From Nematopogon swammerdamellus (lineage: Eukaryota > Arthropoda > Insecta > Lepidoptera > Adelidae): a stretch of DNA of 64,000 nucleotides. This document shows, piece by piece, positions 1 to 13,200 of the stretch (position 1 is its first letter; each line of letters starts with the position of its first letter). A program made the position numbers and the translations under genes. Below the pieces are notes generated by a model. It worked only from the letters and a program-made list of their open reading frames with translations. It searched no databases and had not been told where the DNA came from. The stretch spans positions 8,703,891 to 8,767,890 of the forward strand of contig OX336349.1 in the NCBI GenBank assembly GCA_946902875.1. Direction: 5' to 3'.

Positions 1-1048
1 AATATAAACGTTTTTGCGACAGCCTCAGCCCCTAATGAGGCCTAGTTAGATGCTGCCGTTGACAACTTAGCTATGGGACAACAAGGATAACTATATTGTT
101 ATCTCCTTGATAGTAAGGCAGGGTAAACAAACGAATGTGTCCACTGTCCAGCTTATAGTTAATTTGTCGTGATGGGTATTTAATTATCTGGTTCGAATTT
201 ATATAATTATTAAATCGAGTTTGTAAACCTTTTTATGACTCGCTCTACCATATGATTCCATTGAATCCCGTGTCAGTTTCCATAAAACATAAAAAATAAA
301 ACATTAAGTGGTGTAAAGTGTACAATTATTATTTATTCGTTTATTGACACATTTATTTTTTATATTAATTTTACATAAAAAACTTAAATCTAAAATTAAT
401 ATAAAATAACAAAATGGAATTTCCACCACCGGCGGCGGGGCGAACCCAGACTACCGATGGTCGGACCCGAGAGAGAGAAACCTTCGGACAATTCGAGCGG
501 TGTCGAGCAAGACCGCTTTCTGCATCTGACCCTTGATCCAAGCTATTAGATATAGATAGATCCAATTAAAAGTATTTATTTTTTTTAACAATTATTTTAT
601 ACATTTATTATCACATTCACATAATATTTACATTAATTTTAAATATACAGATTATAAAAATACACCACATATACTCAAAATTAATATAAAAATAATAAAC
701 GGAATACCGCCGGCGGCGGGAGGCAAGCCTCCAAGCACACCGGCGGGTGCAGGCCGTGGCTACAGAGTTCTCCGAGACGACGCGAGGCAAGCTACGAGCG
801 ATAGGTGGTGGTACTAGACGCGTAGGCCACCACCCCCATCTCGGAGAGCTCCGTATCCGCCGGACTGCACGGCGACGTCGTCGCGCAGCTCTTTTAAACT
901 TCTTCCTCTTCGCGCGCGCGTCGCCTGATGTTCGCACAGCACCACCGGTAGCGGGGGCACTAGACGGGACGTGCAACAATTATTATTATTATAATTTTTT
1001 ATGTCGTAAAAAAATCGAAGTAACAAAATTGTTTTTCTTTTGTCGCAG
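1..1048. other. AT-rich flank with two similar GC-rich blocks
   Basis: Two blocks (about 410-545 and 700-965) each follow an AT-rich run ending in TTAATATAAAA and both start with GGAAT, then CCACCGGCGGCGG or CCGCCGGCGGCGG. They look like diverged copies of one unit. No coding frame with family resemblance is seen. A fragment at about 260-285 (GTGTCAGTTTCCATAAAA) matches the end of repeat family A below. An upstream Rapgap1 exon could hide here but none can be supported. Confidence 0.4.
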
Positions 1049-1241
1049 GTGTCGCGTGGTGAATCCCGGCGGGCTGTGTCGGTGCCGAGTGGCGGAGTAG
1101 GGGACCGCGGGTCGTACGCGGAGGGGCGGGTGCCGGCGCCGCATGCGCACGCGCCGCCCTCGCCCGGCGCGGCGGCCGCGCAGCGCCGGGCGGCCTGTTG
1201 CGCCAGCCGCAGGCTGCTCGAGGGAGCCCTCGCTAAACCTG
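1049..1241 (+). CDS. Rapgap1: Rapgap1 exon a (first recognisable coding exon)
   Basis: A pyrimidine-rich acceptor ending TTTTGTCGCAG precedes it and CTG|GTGAGT follows. It is very GC-rich and encodes a low-complexity Ala/Arg/Pro stretch (residues 1-64). It ends in phase 1 and its last G joins the next exon's GA to read KPGTPPTIV, the only frame that fits. It contains no Met, so translation starts further upstream. Homology of this low-complexity part cannot be judged by eye. Confidence 0.7.
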
Positions 1242-4200
1242 GTGAGTCCGGCTCTGCCATCACTGTTTTGATTTCAGTGGTTGTGTCATTGGAGGGTAAA
1301 TTTAGCCCCTGCTCGGGGTACAAATTGTAACTCCGGGTACAAATGTAATAATATTAAAGATTCAAAATTAAATATTGAAGATTGGGATAAAACGATCTCA
1401 GGGAAAATTAAGATACTATGAGAAACAATTTTTTATTTATAAAAAAAAGGAACAATAAACCTATATTTCAAAATCACATCTTTCCTGCCTGTGTCGTACG
1501 TACGGCAAAAATATGCAATGGTACCTACATACTACCAATAACCTGGGGATTTTCAAAAAGACGTGTCAATCCATTAGACGACGGCCTTTTTGTCCGCCTT
1601 ATAGCTGGCATGACGCCTGCTTTCGTGAGGAGTGGTGTTATTGGCTGTGTCTGACCTTCCATTGAACTTTTGGGCACAGCCACCCGTGCCGAATGTTTAT
1701 AAAACAAAAGATCCTTCTGTTAGTTCATTCTTCACCAGCTCAAAATCGGAGCGAGCAATCGTCATTTTGATTTATCGTGTAAGAATGCACAAGTTGAAGT
1801 AAAAAAACAATTCCCACAAGTTGAAACAACACGAGCTTGAAAGCATTGAAAGCGTTCACACACGCGTTCGAGTCTTTCTAGTGTTTCTGACTGAACGTGC
1901 TTCATACTCAGTCCCAACTGCTGCAACAGAGCCAAACTTTCCAAGACATCTTGTACAGAGGCACTTGTTATTCTAAGAACGCAGCAAACGTTACAATTAC
2001 GAGTCTCTTGACCCCGCGAGCTCGTTTTGCCTCGACTTGACGACGACAATAAGAGTTTTCGTCACATTTTGTAGTAAATCGTGCTTTTGTGGTTGGACGA
2101 ACTTCATAATCGATTCGCGGCCGTTAAGTCGATTTATCTTCAACTTTTCTCTTCAAAAAGAGACAGATAACTAAAATTATGAGTCTGAATAGCAGCTTAC
2201 TCTCTCTGAGCACTCTTTCAAAGGTATCTACTGAACTGAGTACCTTCACATCCAAAGAAACAATTTCTTTACAATCGATCGAGTTTACGTAATGATAGTT
2301 TTTGCGGTGAATGGATTGATTGTTTATGGTTTTTGTGCTACGTGATTTTGTAAAAAATTCACGTAAATTGTTACGATCCCACGGGAACGGCATGTCATGG
2401 CTTCTCTCTAACGGCGCACTTTTTGGTTGGTTATTTGTTCACGTGGGCTTGAGTTACGCGCTGCCGTGTTGGGCAACTCTCGGACTAAGAACGTGTTCGT
2501 GTTTATCTACACTACTGTTTATTGGATCGCTCGGTATAGCATGCATGACCCATATACGATCTACAACACAAGTATTGAACATAATTTAGATCTTCTTTTA
2601 CATAATTGTATGAAACCTAGATGAGACCTGAGTTATTCTACGGACATGAAAAAATGGGAATTGTCGCATGTATATGGCAGTGGACTGGCCACAAGGCTTA
2701 TTGTGCCTTATTGAATTTGTATTAGTAGACCACGAACGGCTGACAGAAGTTTTCAAGACCTTCTTAATACTGACTGCAAATTTCGAATACCGAAAATGTG
2801 GCGAAAATCTTGGGAGTAGGCATACAAAATATAATAACAAGAAAAGTATTTACAAAGTATAAGAATGGAATATTTACTGCCATAAATACAAAAGCGAAGA
2901 GAAACACAGGGTTTAAAATATGGCAAGGCAGTGTGCCGAGCCGATGGTGTTATTATAAAAGTTTTCTCAGCAGAAAGTTCCATCATTACTCTACCCTTCT
3001 AATTGGCATCATTAATTTTGTCTGTATCTAACTTGACGTCTTCTTCAGATTCCGTCCATTTAATTTTACCTTTCTATTTCTGAAGGAGTTTTAACGCTAT
3101 GATTTCTTGCGTAAACGGTCTTTAGACACACCGGTTGTGGACTTAATGCACGATCAGACGACTATGTACAGTGAGTGAAGCCATAATATAGGATTATTAT
3201 TCTGGCGTCAGTTTTTCCCACGTTTTCCCCCTTTTAATTACTTTCACGTTGATCGAATGTACGAGTAAGTTCGAAATAAAAAAAAAATATCAGTGATCGA
3301 AGCTTGACTACTCACTTATCCTCATTGAACTCGTCATCATGACCTTCGCAGTTTAGCTTACATCTATCGAACTTTCCGTCATTGTCTCGTACAAACTTTT
3401 ACCCGCGAGAAAGTTAAACTTCAAGAAAGATGCTGGGAAATGGCGGCGAAGAATGTAAGGCACATAATGGAGCAATTACTTGGCTTAAATATTGGTTGAG
3501 CCTTAATTCTGGGAGCTTTATATTACGTAGTTGAATGGAGGAAGTTCTTTATGTAGTTTGGTAATTTATAGTATTTAAATAAATTAGCAAACCTTACTTA
3601 ACGAGGGTTTGGAGAAAATTTAAATTGGTTAATAGAGCATTCATTGTTACAGGCAGGATTTTCGAAGTATGCGTTGGTTTGTAGAAACCCTTTGAAAAAA
3701 AAAAACCATAGTTTTATTCCTATTTAGCTAGCGTATGTATTTTAGAGTAGTCTTATCAAGTGAATAATTTCATGAACCAACCTTTTTCCTTATACGTGTA
3801 CTCTAAGCATAAATCTTCTATTACGCTGTGCAATTTATTTATTTTTCACTCAGTATTTTGGTGTGAAGTTATCATATCTAACGGCCGACAATCTAATAGA
3901 GTCTGGTCCACACGGGAGCGGAATTCCCAAGCATCATCTGCGATGCCTTCAAAATACGTCGACCCGGCACGCTGAGTCAAGGGAGGATCATTACGTGATT
4001 GCTGTCAGACTTTGAAGGAATATAGACCCTCGTCTGAAGGGAAAGGGTTGAATTTTGAAATGCGAAAGCGATTTTATGATCGATAGACGCAATAAAAGTG
4101 TGAGATGTGGGAACGCTGAAGTTATTGGTTTTGGTTCCCTGATTTAGGTATACGAGTGAGATTTTTTATATTACAGATTTGATCATAACTTTTTTGTTAG

Positions 4201-7200
4201 TGTGATTCGATAGGTGTATTTTTAGAGTTTTGGTTTAAAACTTGACCTTAAAGTGGTTATAGCCGACATTCGAGTTTTCGTAACTAAAGGACACGAATAT
4301 TCTTTACAATTTTAATTAAATCCATGCTTAACAATTTTTTTTACCCTTCGGCTTCCCACACTAATAATATAACACATTACAAATCGTTGCTAAATACTAA
4401 ATTAATTTCATTTATTTCATATATATGTATATATATTTGTATATATATACACACATATGTATATATATTTGTATATATATTTTCTATTTTTTTCTAGATA
4501 TTTATTAATTTATATGTATTAAACATGTATGGCTTATATTTTACTAGCATGCACTTATATGTATTGTTAATAAGTATTCTTATTATTATTTTATCTTCAA
4601 TTGTCACGCTCAACTCTTTTGCTACTACCTACTTACATTCCACTATATTATCGAATCTCAAACATCCAAAGGTTGACTGTAAGAAATCTCTGTAAGGGAT
4701 AAGTCCGCCTTTGCGCCTTACGTAAATGTTCCAATGTATTTTTACTGTTTAATGTTTACTGGAGCAATAAAGAATTTTCTATCTATCTAAATTCACCTTA
4801 ATATTTTAAATGTATAATACACTCAATTATCGATAAAAGAAATCAAACGACACTATTAAAAGCACATACATAGACACTGCACAATTTACATATTCGTTGT
4901 TGCTTATTCGCGAGCACGTTGCGCTGGCGGCGCCTTCGTTGCCCTTAAACATTTGAGATACCCTAATTTATCGCGTTCGTTGTAGCAAGAATTTTGAAAA
5001 TAATATTTCCAGCCATTTTCTTAACTCTACCATTTTTTCTGCGAATTCGCCTGAAGGGTTCGTTCGAGCTGGCCGGTCTCTAGACAATAGACATCAATTG
5101 TTGTTTTATGCCTACCTATGACGCGCTTTGTGAGGCATCTTTTAAAGATTTCTTCGACAGAACTCTCACTTTTGGGGTATTAATATTGATTTTTAATGGT
5201 TTTTTTACGGAAAGCGCGACATGTGGCATCGTTATACCTACAAGTAAGTGTCTAACGATGGCCATGAACATTATGTGATGCACGGGGACTGCGAATGTCA
5301 TGCCGGCCTGACAGGAGCTTTTTCACGCCCCTTTAGAAAAACCCCCAGGCTGTACTTAAGAGGGCATAATGGTGATAATGTGTACAAATAAAATATTAGA
5401 ATAGAGACTCTTTATAGAAGTTTTTCTTTTGATTGTGTGCTCACATTCAAAAGAAAAACTTCACAGGAGTGCGCAAATGTGGACTTTATTATGTGAATTT
5501 GTATTTTGTATTTTAATTTTGAATTTGATTCTTTCAAGGAAAACTTCGTGAGGAAACCCATTGTAGATCGTTACATGCATAGTGTAACGAACTACAAATG
5601 AATAAACATTCAATTTAAATTAAATAAAAGAAAATGTCGAAGCAGATGCCTTACTATTTACGTACGTAGTAGGGCCGTATGAATTTCGAATTCCATTCAT
5701 TTATACTAAACACCTGTGATAATATTGTGTCGACATTCCCAAAGCGATCTCGAATATATTACCACCAAAGTTTAACATGAAGTAATGCTAGAAAAAAAAA
5801 AAAACGAAAACACGACATTTTACCATTTCTACACCAGAGTAATTCCACAATACATACAATAACGGTTTACCTACCAATGAGGTACGTAAAGACTCCTAGA
5901 TAGTCTTCTACGACCATTCGTTCAAGCACAGTATAGTGTTTTTGGAGACCTTCGCTGTCGGAGACCAAAAATCACGCGTGTGAAGCGACACCTCAAAAAC
6001 TAATAATTAATAAAAATAATTTACAATCGATTATAGTAGGCATCGGGTAGTTCCCTGCGTAGACTTGCTCTACGTCAGCGCTGACCGAAGAAAAGGGCGC
6101 GCCAGCGGGACTACTCCGAAAGCCTTTGAAATTACAGGCTTTGTGTAACGCGGGCGTGGTGATTTCGGACATGATTGTAGTTACGACGAAGGCGATGCTT
6201 ATTGCGTCGGTGACAAGCCTTTTCTTCATTGCCGAATGTAATCTGGACGAACGCCATCTTGGGTTTATTTTCTGTCTGGTTTCTGAAATTCGTGTTCTAT
6301 GTATTAGATTTTACTCTGGACATATTTTATAGAAACCAGATAGACTGGCTAAGTTAAAAGTTTAATATTCAGGTATATTCGATTACACCCTCGATAGAGC
6401 TTCTGCGACCGTTGCTCCGCTAGCTTAGTTAAAATTAAGTTTCAAAAACACCTTGGGTAAGTATATATTTGAAAGGAATCTTGGTGTCATATTTGATTTG
6501 CTTTGAAATGTGATATAACAAAAGGTGAACTTAACGCTTAAGCATATTATCTACTAGGCATACGTGGGATTGTTTCTTCCAAACCAATCTGGATTGTGGA
6601 TGGACTAATTTCTCCGCGAAAAATTAAATAGAATCGCCGTAGATATTGCAACATATGTCGTAATTCCTTACGGAACACCAAAGTCAATGACAAATTAGGA
6701 CAGCGCCATCAGCGATTGTCGCTCGCTCTAGAACATGACAGTCGTGGTCACGAAGTACGGACGACAAGCTGCGCAAATGCAGCTGAGAGTGCTAATGCCT
6801 CACGCGCTCTCCTACGTGCGGTCACGACACTACTCGCCATCGAGTGTCGAGACATGTGAAATATCGACCGACCGTATGTTTTGTTTTGACCGCAGGAGAA
6901 AAGAATAAAACACCGGATGAACTTGGTGCCACGTCAGTGCTTCAATTGTACTTCAATTGTACTTCAATTTCTGGTACTGTTTTGCAGAATGGGAATTGAT
7001 GAATTGATGACGCTTGTAAAAAGTTTAGTTAAATACCTGATGTGTAAATTTGAAAAGTTTTTCCCATAAAGTCAGAGCACTTTTGTAATGCCCCAGAATC
7101 AGGACTACAGGCTGCCTGTCTCAGCCCCTCTATTTCCTCAAGGAAGTCAACGTTCAGGAATACGTTCTCGCCATGTTTTGCTTTTATTGAAGGCACAGTT

Positions 7201-10200
7201 CCTCCTGTTGTAAGATGTGTTTTATTTGTTTTAGAATGCTCAGAATACTGGTCTTCCGGCCATAATGTGACTCAGATATTCCAATTGCCACAATGAAGAG
7301 ATATACTTATATATTATCTCGAAAAACTTACTTGATTTTTCAATCTGTCGAGTGGTAATCTGTGATAGTGCCACTCCTTCTACTATGTCTGTGATCAGAA
7401 TAACAATGCAAAGTTCAAATTCGCAGGAACACCTCCAACGATCGTGCTTCCACCAAGTGGCTACTGGGTGGACGGGCTGGAGGAGCAGGATCGAGCAGGA
7501 CAGGAGCAGGAGGAGGAGAGCCGACCTCAGCCGGGCACGCCTCGCCACGCTTCCTGGAGACCCAACATCGACACAGACGACACCGCCAAATGCTACAGAA
7601 GATACTTCCTAGATAGGGTAAGTGATGTGATGTATTAGTTTCTATACAGTAGCTGTAATATAGTACCTGGACTGGCAGGCTGCGTTCGAGGTTAAAGACA
7701 ACCAATTTCACCTCTAAGGCACAAATTCGGATGGCAGGCGAACTAGGGTCTCGGGGATATGCTATTATCACACATTTTTTTGGAAGAAAGACAAGTTTAA
7801 TTTTTTTCTTATATAAACACAATTTTAACACAAATTAAAAATCAAACATACTTCAAAGTCAACTAGTAAAAAGAGGGAAAGGTATCAGTCTATGCTGAAT
7901 CTAGATGCCAGAACTTGTAGTAAGACAACGTAGTGAACGATGTAAGAGCGGATGCTTGTTGCCGAGCGGACTTATTGTAAACTACTAGTAGTAAGCCATA
8001 AACTTTTTCTTTCAAAAATGTTTTGCACAATATATTTTATCGCAGCAGCAGGCCCTTTACTAATCGACCTCCCTCGAATATCCGAACCGACCGACAGTCA
8101 CGCTTGAGAGGCGTTCGTGATTGAGTGTATTTTATATGTACTTCAATGAGCGGTTTGGAAGCGGGTACTTGAGCACGTATCGTTTTCTATAGATACTCTT
8201 TAGAATCATTAGCACTTTGTCTGCTTACTCACGCACTTTAAACGAAAGTGCAATGATCTATCGTCCAGTATTCGTTAGTTAGTCATATGTCACGCAAGTG
8301 ACCAAATCTTTCACATGGTGAAATCTTTCTATATCTTATTTATATCGACGTTTTCTTTCTTTTTCATCATCTTCTACGTTGTGTGGTGTCTCTCAATTAA
8401 TTTCTTGAGCAATTAATAATTTATCTCGGTTTCTCACAGTTTCAATGCAATTATTTACATACTTGATGCAATGAATATATATTTCTGCATTATTTGGACA
8501 TACTCGTACCACTACAGTCGGTCAGTTTGCAAGTTAATTTCAATACTAAGAGCGCCTAAAAATATAAAACTTGTCCGTGCCTTAGCGTTCATAATAGTTA
8601 ATTTTATTTTATTTTTTATTTTTACTCGTATCTTGCTTTCGAAGTTTTGACCCTTCACATGGTTTTCGTTGTTTTCCTAAGTAGGTATTAGCTAAATCTC
8701 ATGCTTATGTAAGATAATTTTGAAGATGCGTTGTTTAAATTTGAAGAACAACAAAATTACCGCAAGTTATTTCAGTTGCATCCGCCTGCGAAGGAACTTT
8801 GCTGACTGCAACATTTTGTGGAGATAATTAAAATGCTTCATCCGAGGAACGAGGTGGCGCATGGCGTTGCAAGTGCGTCGCATATGCCGTGGTACTTGTC
8901 GGGGGAAGCGGGACCGTAGACTGCGGGGCGGCGAACACGCTAGTCGTATGCTACGTCGACGGATTTTTCCGATTCTATTTCTACGTGGACGGGAATGCAG
9001 TCTTATATTGTGAGGATTGAGGAATAGGTTTTTCTCGAATCGTTGTTGGGCTATTGCTTTGCATTTTCACTTTGGTTTTTTTGTGGTGATTCCTTTTGGT
9101 ATTTTTCCCTTGATATCCTACTTGTTATTTATATATAAACATATTATGCTCTTTTGTGCAATACTATTTAATTTCCTCTTTTTTTTCTCTTATTATCTCT
9201 ATTTATGTTCTGCTCAATTAATAGTTTGAAATGTATTGGCAGCTGAAAATTCGCCATTGATGCTCCTACCACACGTCGATCTTTCGATGTCGCTCCCTGC
9301 CCTGACTAAACGCCTCGATGAATATTTTAAAATAAAAAAAGTCGATAGCGTTGTACTGTACTGTCGTCATGTGCTCTGCAGTCGCCAACAATGGACGACA
9401 TAAGAACCCTTTCATTGAGCATATGTTTCGAGTTTGCTTCGCAAAGAAAGCCGTTATGTTGTATGCACTCTGACGTTTAGCCGCCGGTATCTAAAGATAG
9501 ACATATCATTTTTCTTATTCATCATTGACTACTGTGAATACAATACGTATATGAATCACAATAGTTAAGTTTACTAGAGGCATTTTGACTCGTCTCTATA
9601 TTTGGATAGAAATTTTCACCCATAAAATCATACATATTTCCTAATGGTTAATCATCACGCTATTGTGAATAGTCGAAGGTTTTCAAAGTGGAGAACAATA
9701 TTTGTCAGATGTTCGGATGGTCTGATGGCCTGGTAAAAAAAAAATTGTTTCCAAAACGCTGTCATTATAAATCGAACGATGTGTAGTTAGGTTAGGTAGG
9801 TGTGTTCAGTTCTCGCGCACCTTATATGAAAATCGATCTTCTTGAATGCTGAAGCGCCTATTGTTCTTGAGTACAAGGAGGTATATGTCATTGTTATAAT
9901 TTGAGAGCCCCTTGTAGTTGCCTCCTCGCTGCTACTCGTGGGGCCTTTTAGAATTTCCGTCCCCATTGTCTGGCCAGTTTGATAATTCAAAGTGACCTTT
10001 TGGGTCTACCAAGAAGGTTGTTGTGGTTCACCTTGTGATAGGTTAATAATGCATTCAAAATTCAGGCATAATGTATGTTTATCATTGATCTTTACGTCTT
10101 GTTTACCATTGAGTTTGTCTGCTTTGGGGACACAGAATATTGAATTGAAACCTCGTGGCCAAGCAGTAAGGTCACGCCTAGTATGCGATATTCAATGGGT

Positions 10201-13200
10201 TCGATTGGCCCGTTGGTGTGCACCACTTTATTTCTCTGTCCGAATTTCATAAGTTAATTTCTTTAATGAACATGAGTTAATCTGTGGTTCGGATCCCTGT
10301 AAAACTGTAGGTCCGTTCCCTTACATTAACTAGGTGGTAGGGAAACTCGTCCGGATTGATACCATCGCGCCGAGTATAGAACATAGAACAGTTAGTCGGT
10401 AGCGAAACACGTGTGAATGTTCCCACACACACGCCGCCGCTGCGCTGTCAGCTCAGTTGTCGCTTTTTGCCATCGGGTCGCTCTTGTGGAATTTCAGAGA
10501 AATTGACATTTCATCAGTCATTCGATCGAGTCAGTTTTTATGCTGCTTCTTAGCAAATTGAGCGTTTATGATACAAGGCCGCATAGAACATACCGTATTT
10601 CTTTCTACCGGAACAACGAAACTTATTATCCGAAGATCAATAACGTGTGCGGTTATCAATGTGTGCGTATGTATTTAAAAATATTAATATTTAATTAGGA
10701 ACTAACATACATAACAACCACAGACCAGCGAAAGCTGTTTTTTTGGCTAAACAAATTCATATGAAAACCAATTTGTTCTTACAAATATTTTTATTAGAAA
10801 AATTCAAAGCGAAAATCATTGGAAAAAACACATCCCGGCCAGGATTCGAACCTGGGTCTTTGGCTTGAGCCGCCAACGCGATAACCAACTACGCCACCGG
10901 ACCGTTACGTATTATCTCCAAATTTTCGCTCTCTTGCATCTTCATGATGTCGCATAATTTTTTTTTTTGTTCTTACAAATTGAACTTTCCTCCAAAATAC
11001 AGTTAAGTTTCTAAAGTCATAGAATACTTGGCTAGAAACACTACAAGCACGTAGCGCAATCAAACTACAACTCATTAATGTGATGAGAGTTCGAAATCAC
11101 TGCCGCATGCGTGGGATACTTTTGGACAGTGTCGTAGCAGGGCCGTTGGCGTAGAGGGCCAATTCTGATTTTACACCATCGAAAATCAGTAGTATATGTA
11201 TGTGTCTAAACTCACTCAAACCACAGTATTCGTAATAATTTGACGTGTTAATGGAGTCTTTGTGACGCCAATTCCAGTTTGTCGTATATATATTTTATTT
11301 GTTACTCTTAAACGCGTACCTACTTCTAGATCAGCTTTCCGATTATCTATTAGCAATTATCGCAAAAATTGCGGTAGCCGCAGCTCTGTCTCACTAGACG
11401 CATTGAGAAGCCTGTTGGAGCGAGTGAGACGGATCATGAGAAATTGAAGGGTTGAAATTCTATAGGGTCTATGTGCCTAAAAGTTAAAGTCGAGTTATAA
11501 CAAAAAAACTGAAAAATACACGCATAGTGGCACATAGACCGGTCCTTGCTTTAACAGCGTCTGTGTAGTAGTAGGGCGGAGCTAGGCACTTAGACTCTTT
11601 TGTATGTTATTAGCCTTGACACATTGATTGTATTTCCGTAAAAATATCGCATTGCGATTTTTTGGCACTTAGACCCTATATAATTTCAACCCTTCAATTG
11701 TTAGTAACGATGTATTACTAATAGAGAATAGCCCCGCATGGACTAGTTTGCTGTTGTGCGAACTTAGCGATTAGGCAAATTGTTTTTCAATTTGAACACC
11801 ACGCAAGTCAACAGCAGGAAAAAGCTACTTTCATTTTCAATACTAAGAATAGCTTCGATGATTGCACCCTCTGTGGTTAGGGTTAGGTGCCCCTCTTGCC
11901 AGCCCCTGGTTACGGATCTGCGTTTGGCCCACCGATTTGGTCTCTTCCAGTTAAATTGAGTTTTGTGGCGCTAACCTCGTCGCTGGTGTGTTCCGAAGTT
12001 TGCCGCAGGTCCTTTAATTAAAAGCTGTGCCAAGAGCGGTCACGTGCGGGTGCGCTGATTTCTTGTACTTACATCAAACTCGAGAACGACTGAACTTATT
12101 TACATGGTAGTATAACCTATGCAATCTGACAACACCGAAGGATTATTATAATATGCTATACGTTATTATAACATCACACTATCTTATACAGGCTGATTTT
12201 GATACCACGCCGGATATTTCAGGAGGTTAATCTGCATCGAAAACTAAGTAGATTCCAAAAAAGAACAGCGGCAAAATTGGAAAAAAATAATTTTCAATTT
12301 GAGGTTAGGTGTTTATGAAAATGTATGGAGAACTCAAAAATATTTTTTCCGATTTCGTCAGCAGCGTTCTTTTAAAAAGATATACTTAGCTTTCGATACA
12401 GATTAACATCTTGTAATATCTGGCGTAGTAACAAAATCACCATGACATGTGCAACGACTAGGCAGAACCGTAGAAATTATCAAAATCGCAGAAAAATCGT
12501 AGTCAGATTTGGCCGCGAGCACAGCTAAGTAGGTACTAGTTGGTTTTAAATGTGACTTAAACTTGTCATAAAGGAGATTCATTCTCTGCAGGATAGGTGT
12601 AGTAGTGAACAGGTAGGTAAGCCATGGGAAACCAAGTAGAGGGAATGGGAAGTCTCAGAATCAACAAGCGGAACGGGAATCTTCACGGCTGGCGACACTC
12701 GTGGTTCTCAGCTATTTTATACAATTATATAATTAAATCATGGTAGTAGTATGTAGGATTGATGTCTTTTAATTCCTAGTACAGTGGATGTGGCCAAAGC
12801 CAAATATACTCGTATAATAAAAACCAATATCTACTGCATCTCTCCCCGTGTATGTCGTAAAAGGCGACTAAGGGATATGACTCCCTTCTTATATTACTAG
12901 GTGGTAGGGTTTATCTCGCCCGGGTTGATACCACCGCACTGAATGAAAGGTCGGTCGAAACGGCTATGTAAATAGTTTGTGTTTTCCGTCCAGTTCAGTT
13001 TAGCCGGCACGAACGAAGGGAAGCACTGACGTGGCACCAAGTCCACCCGGTGTTATGGGCTGACATCACGGATGTTGTAGGTGATGTAGCCAAACGTGTC
13101 AGTTTCCATAAAAATAAATCTACGAATGTTAAATAAATTAATACATTTATATTATTATGTTATTTATTATGTTAATATATAAGGTCATAAGAAATGGGTC

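Noticed and set aside
617..1323. Minus-strand frames of 120 and 169 codons rich in Arg/Ala
   Set aside because: Low-complexity products of the GC-rich block. The plus strand has clear splice sites in frame with Rapgap1.
7415..7831. Minus-strand 138-codon frame
   Set aside because: It is antisense to Rapgap1 exon b and shows no motif.
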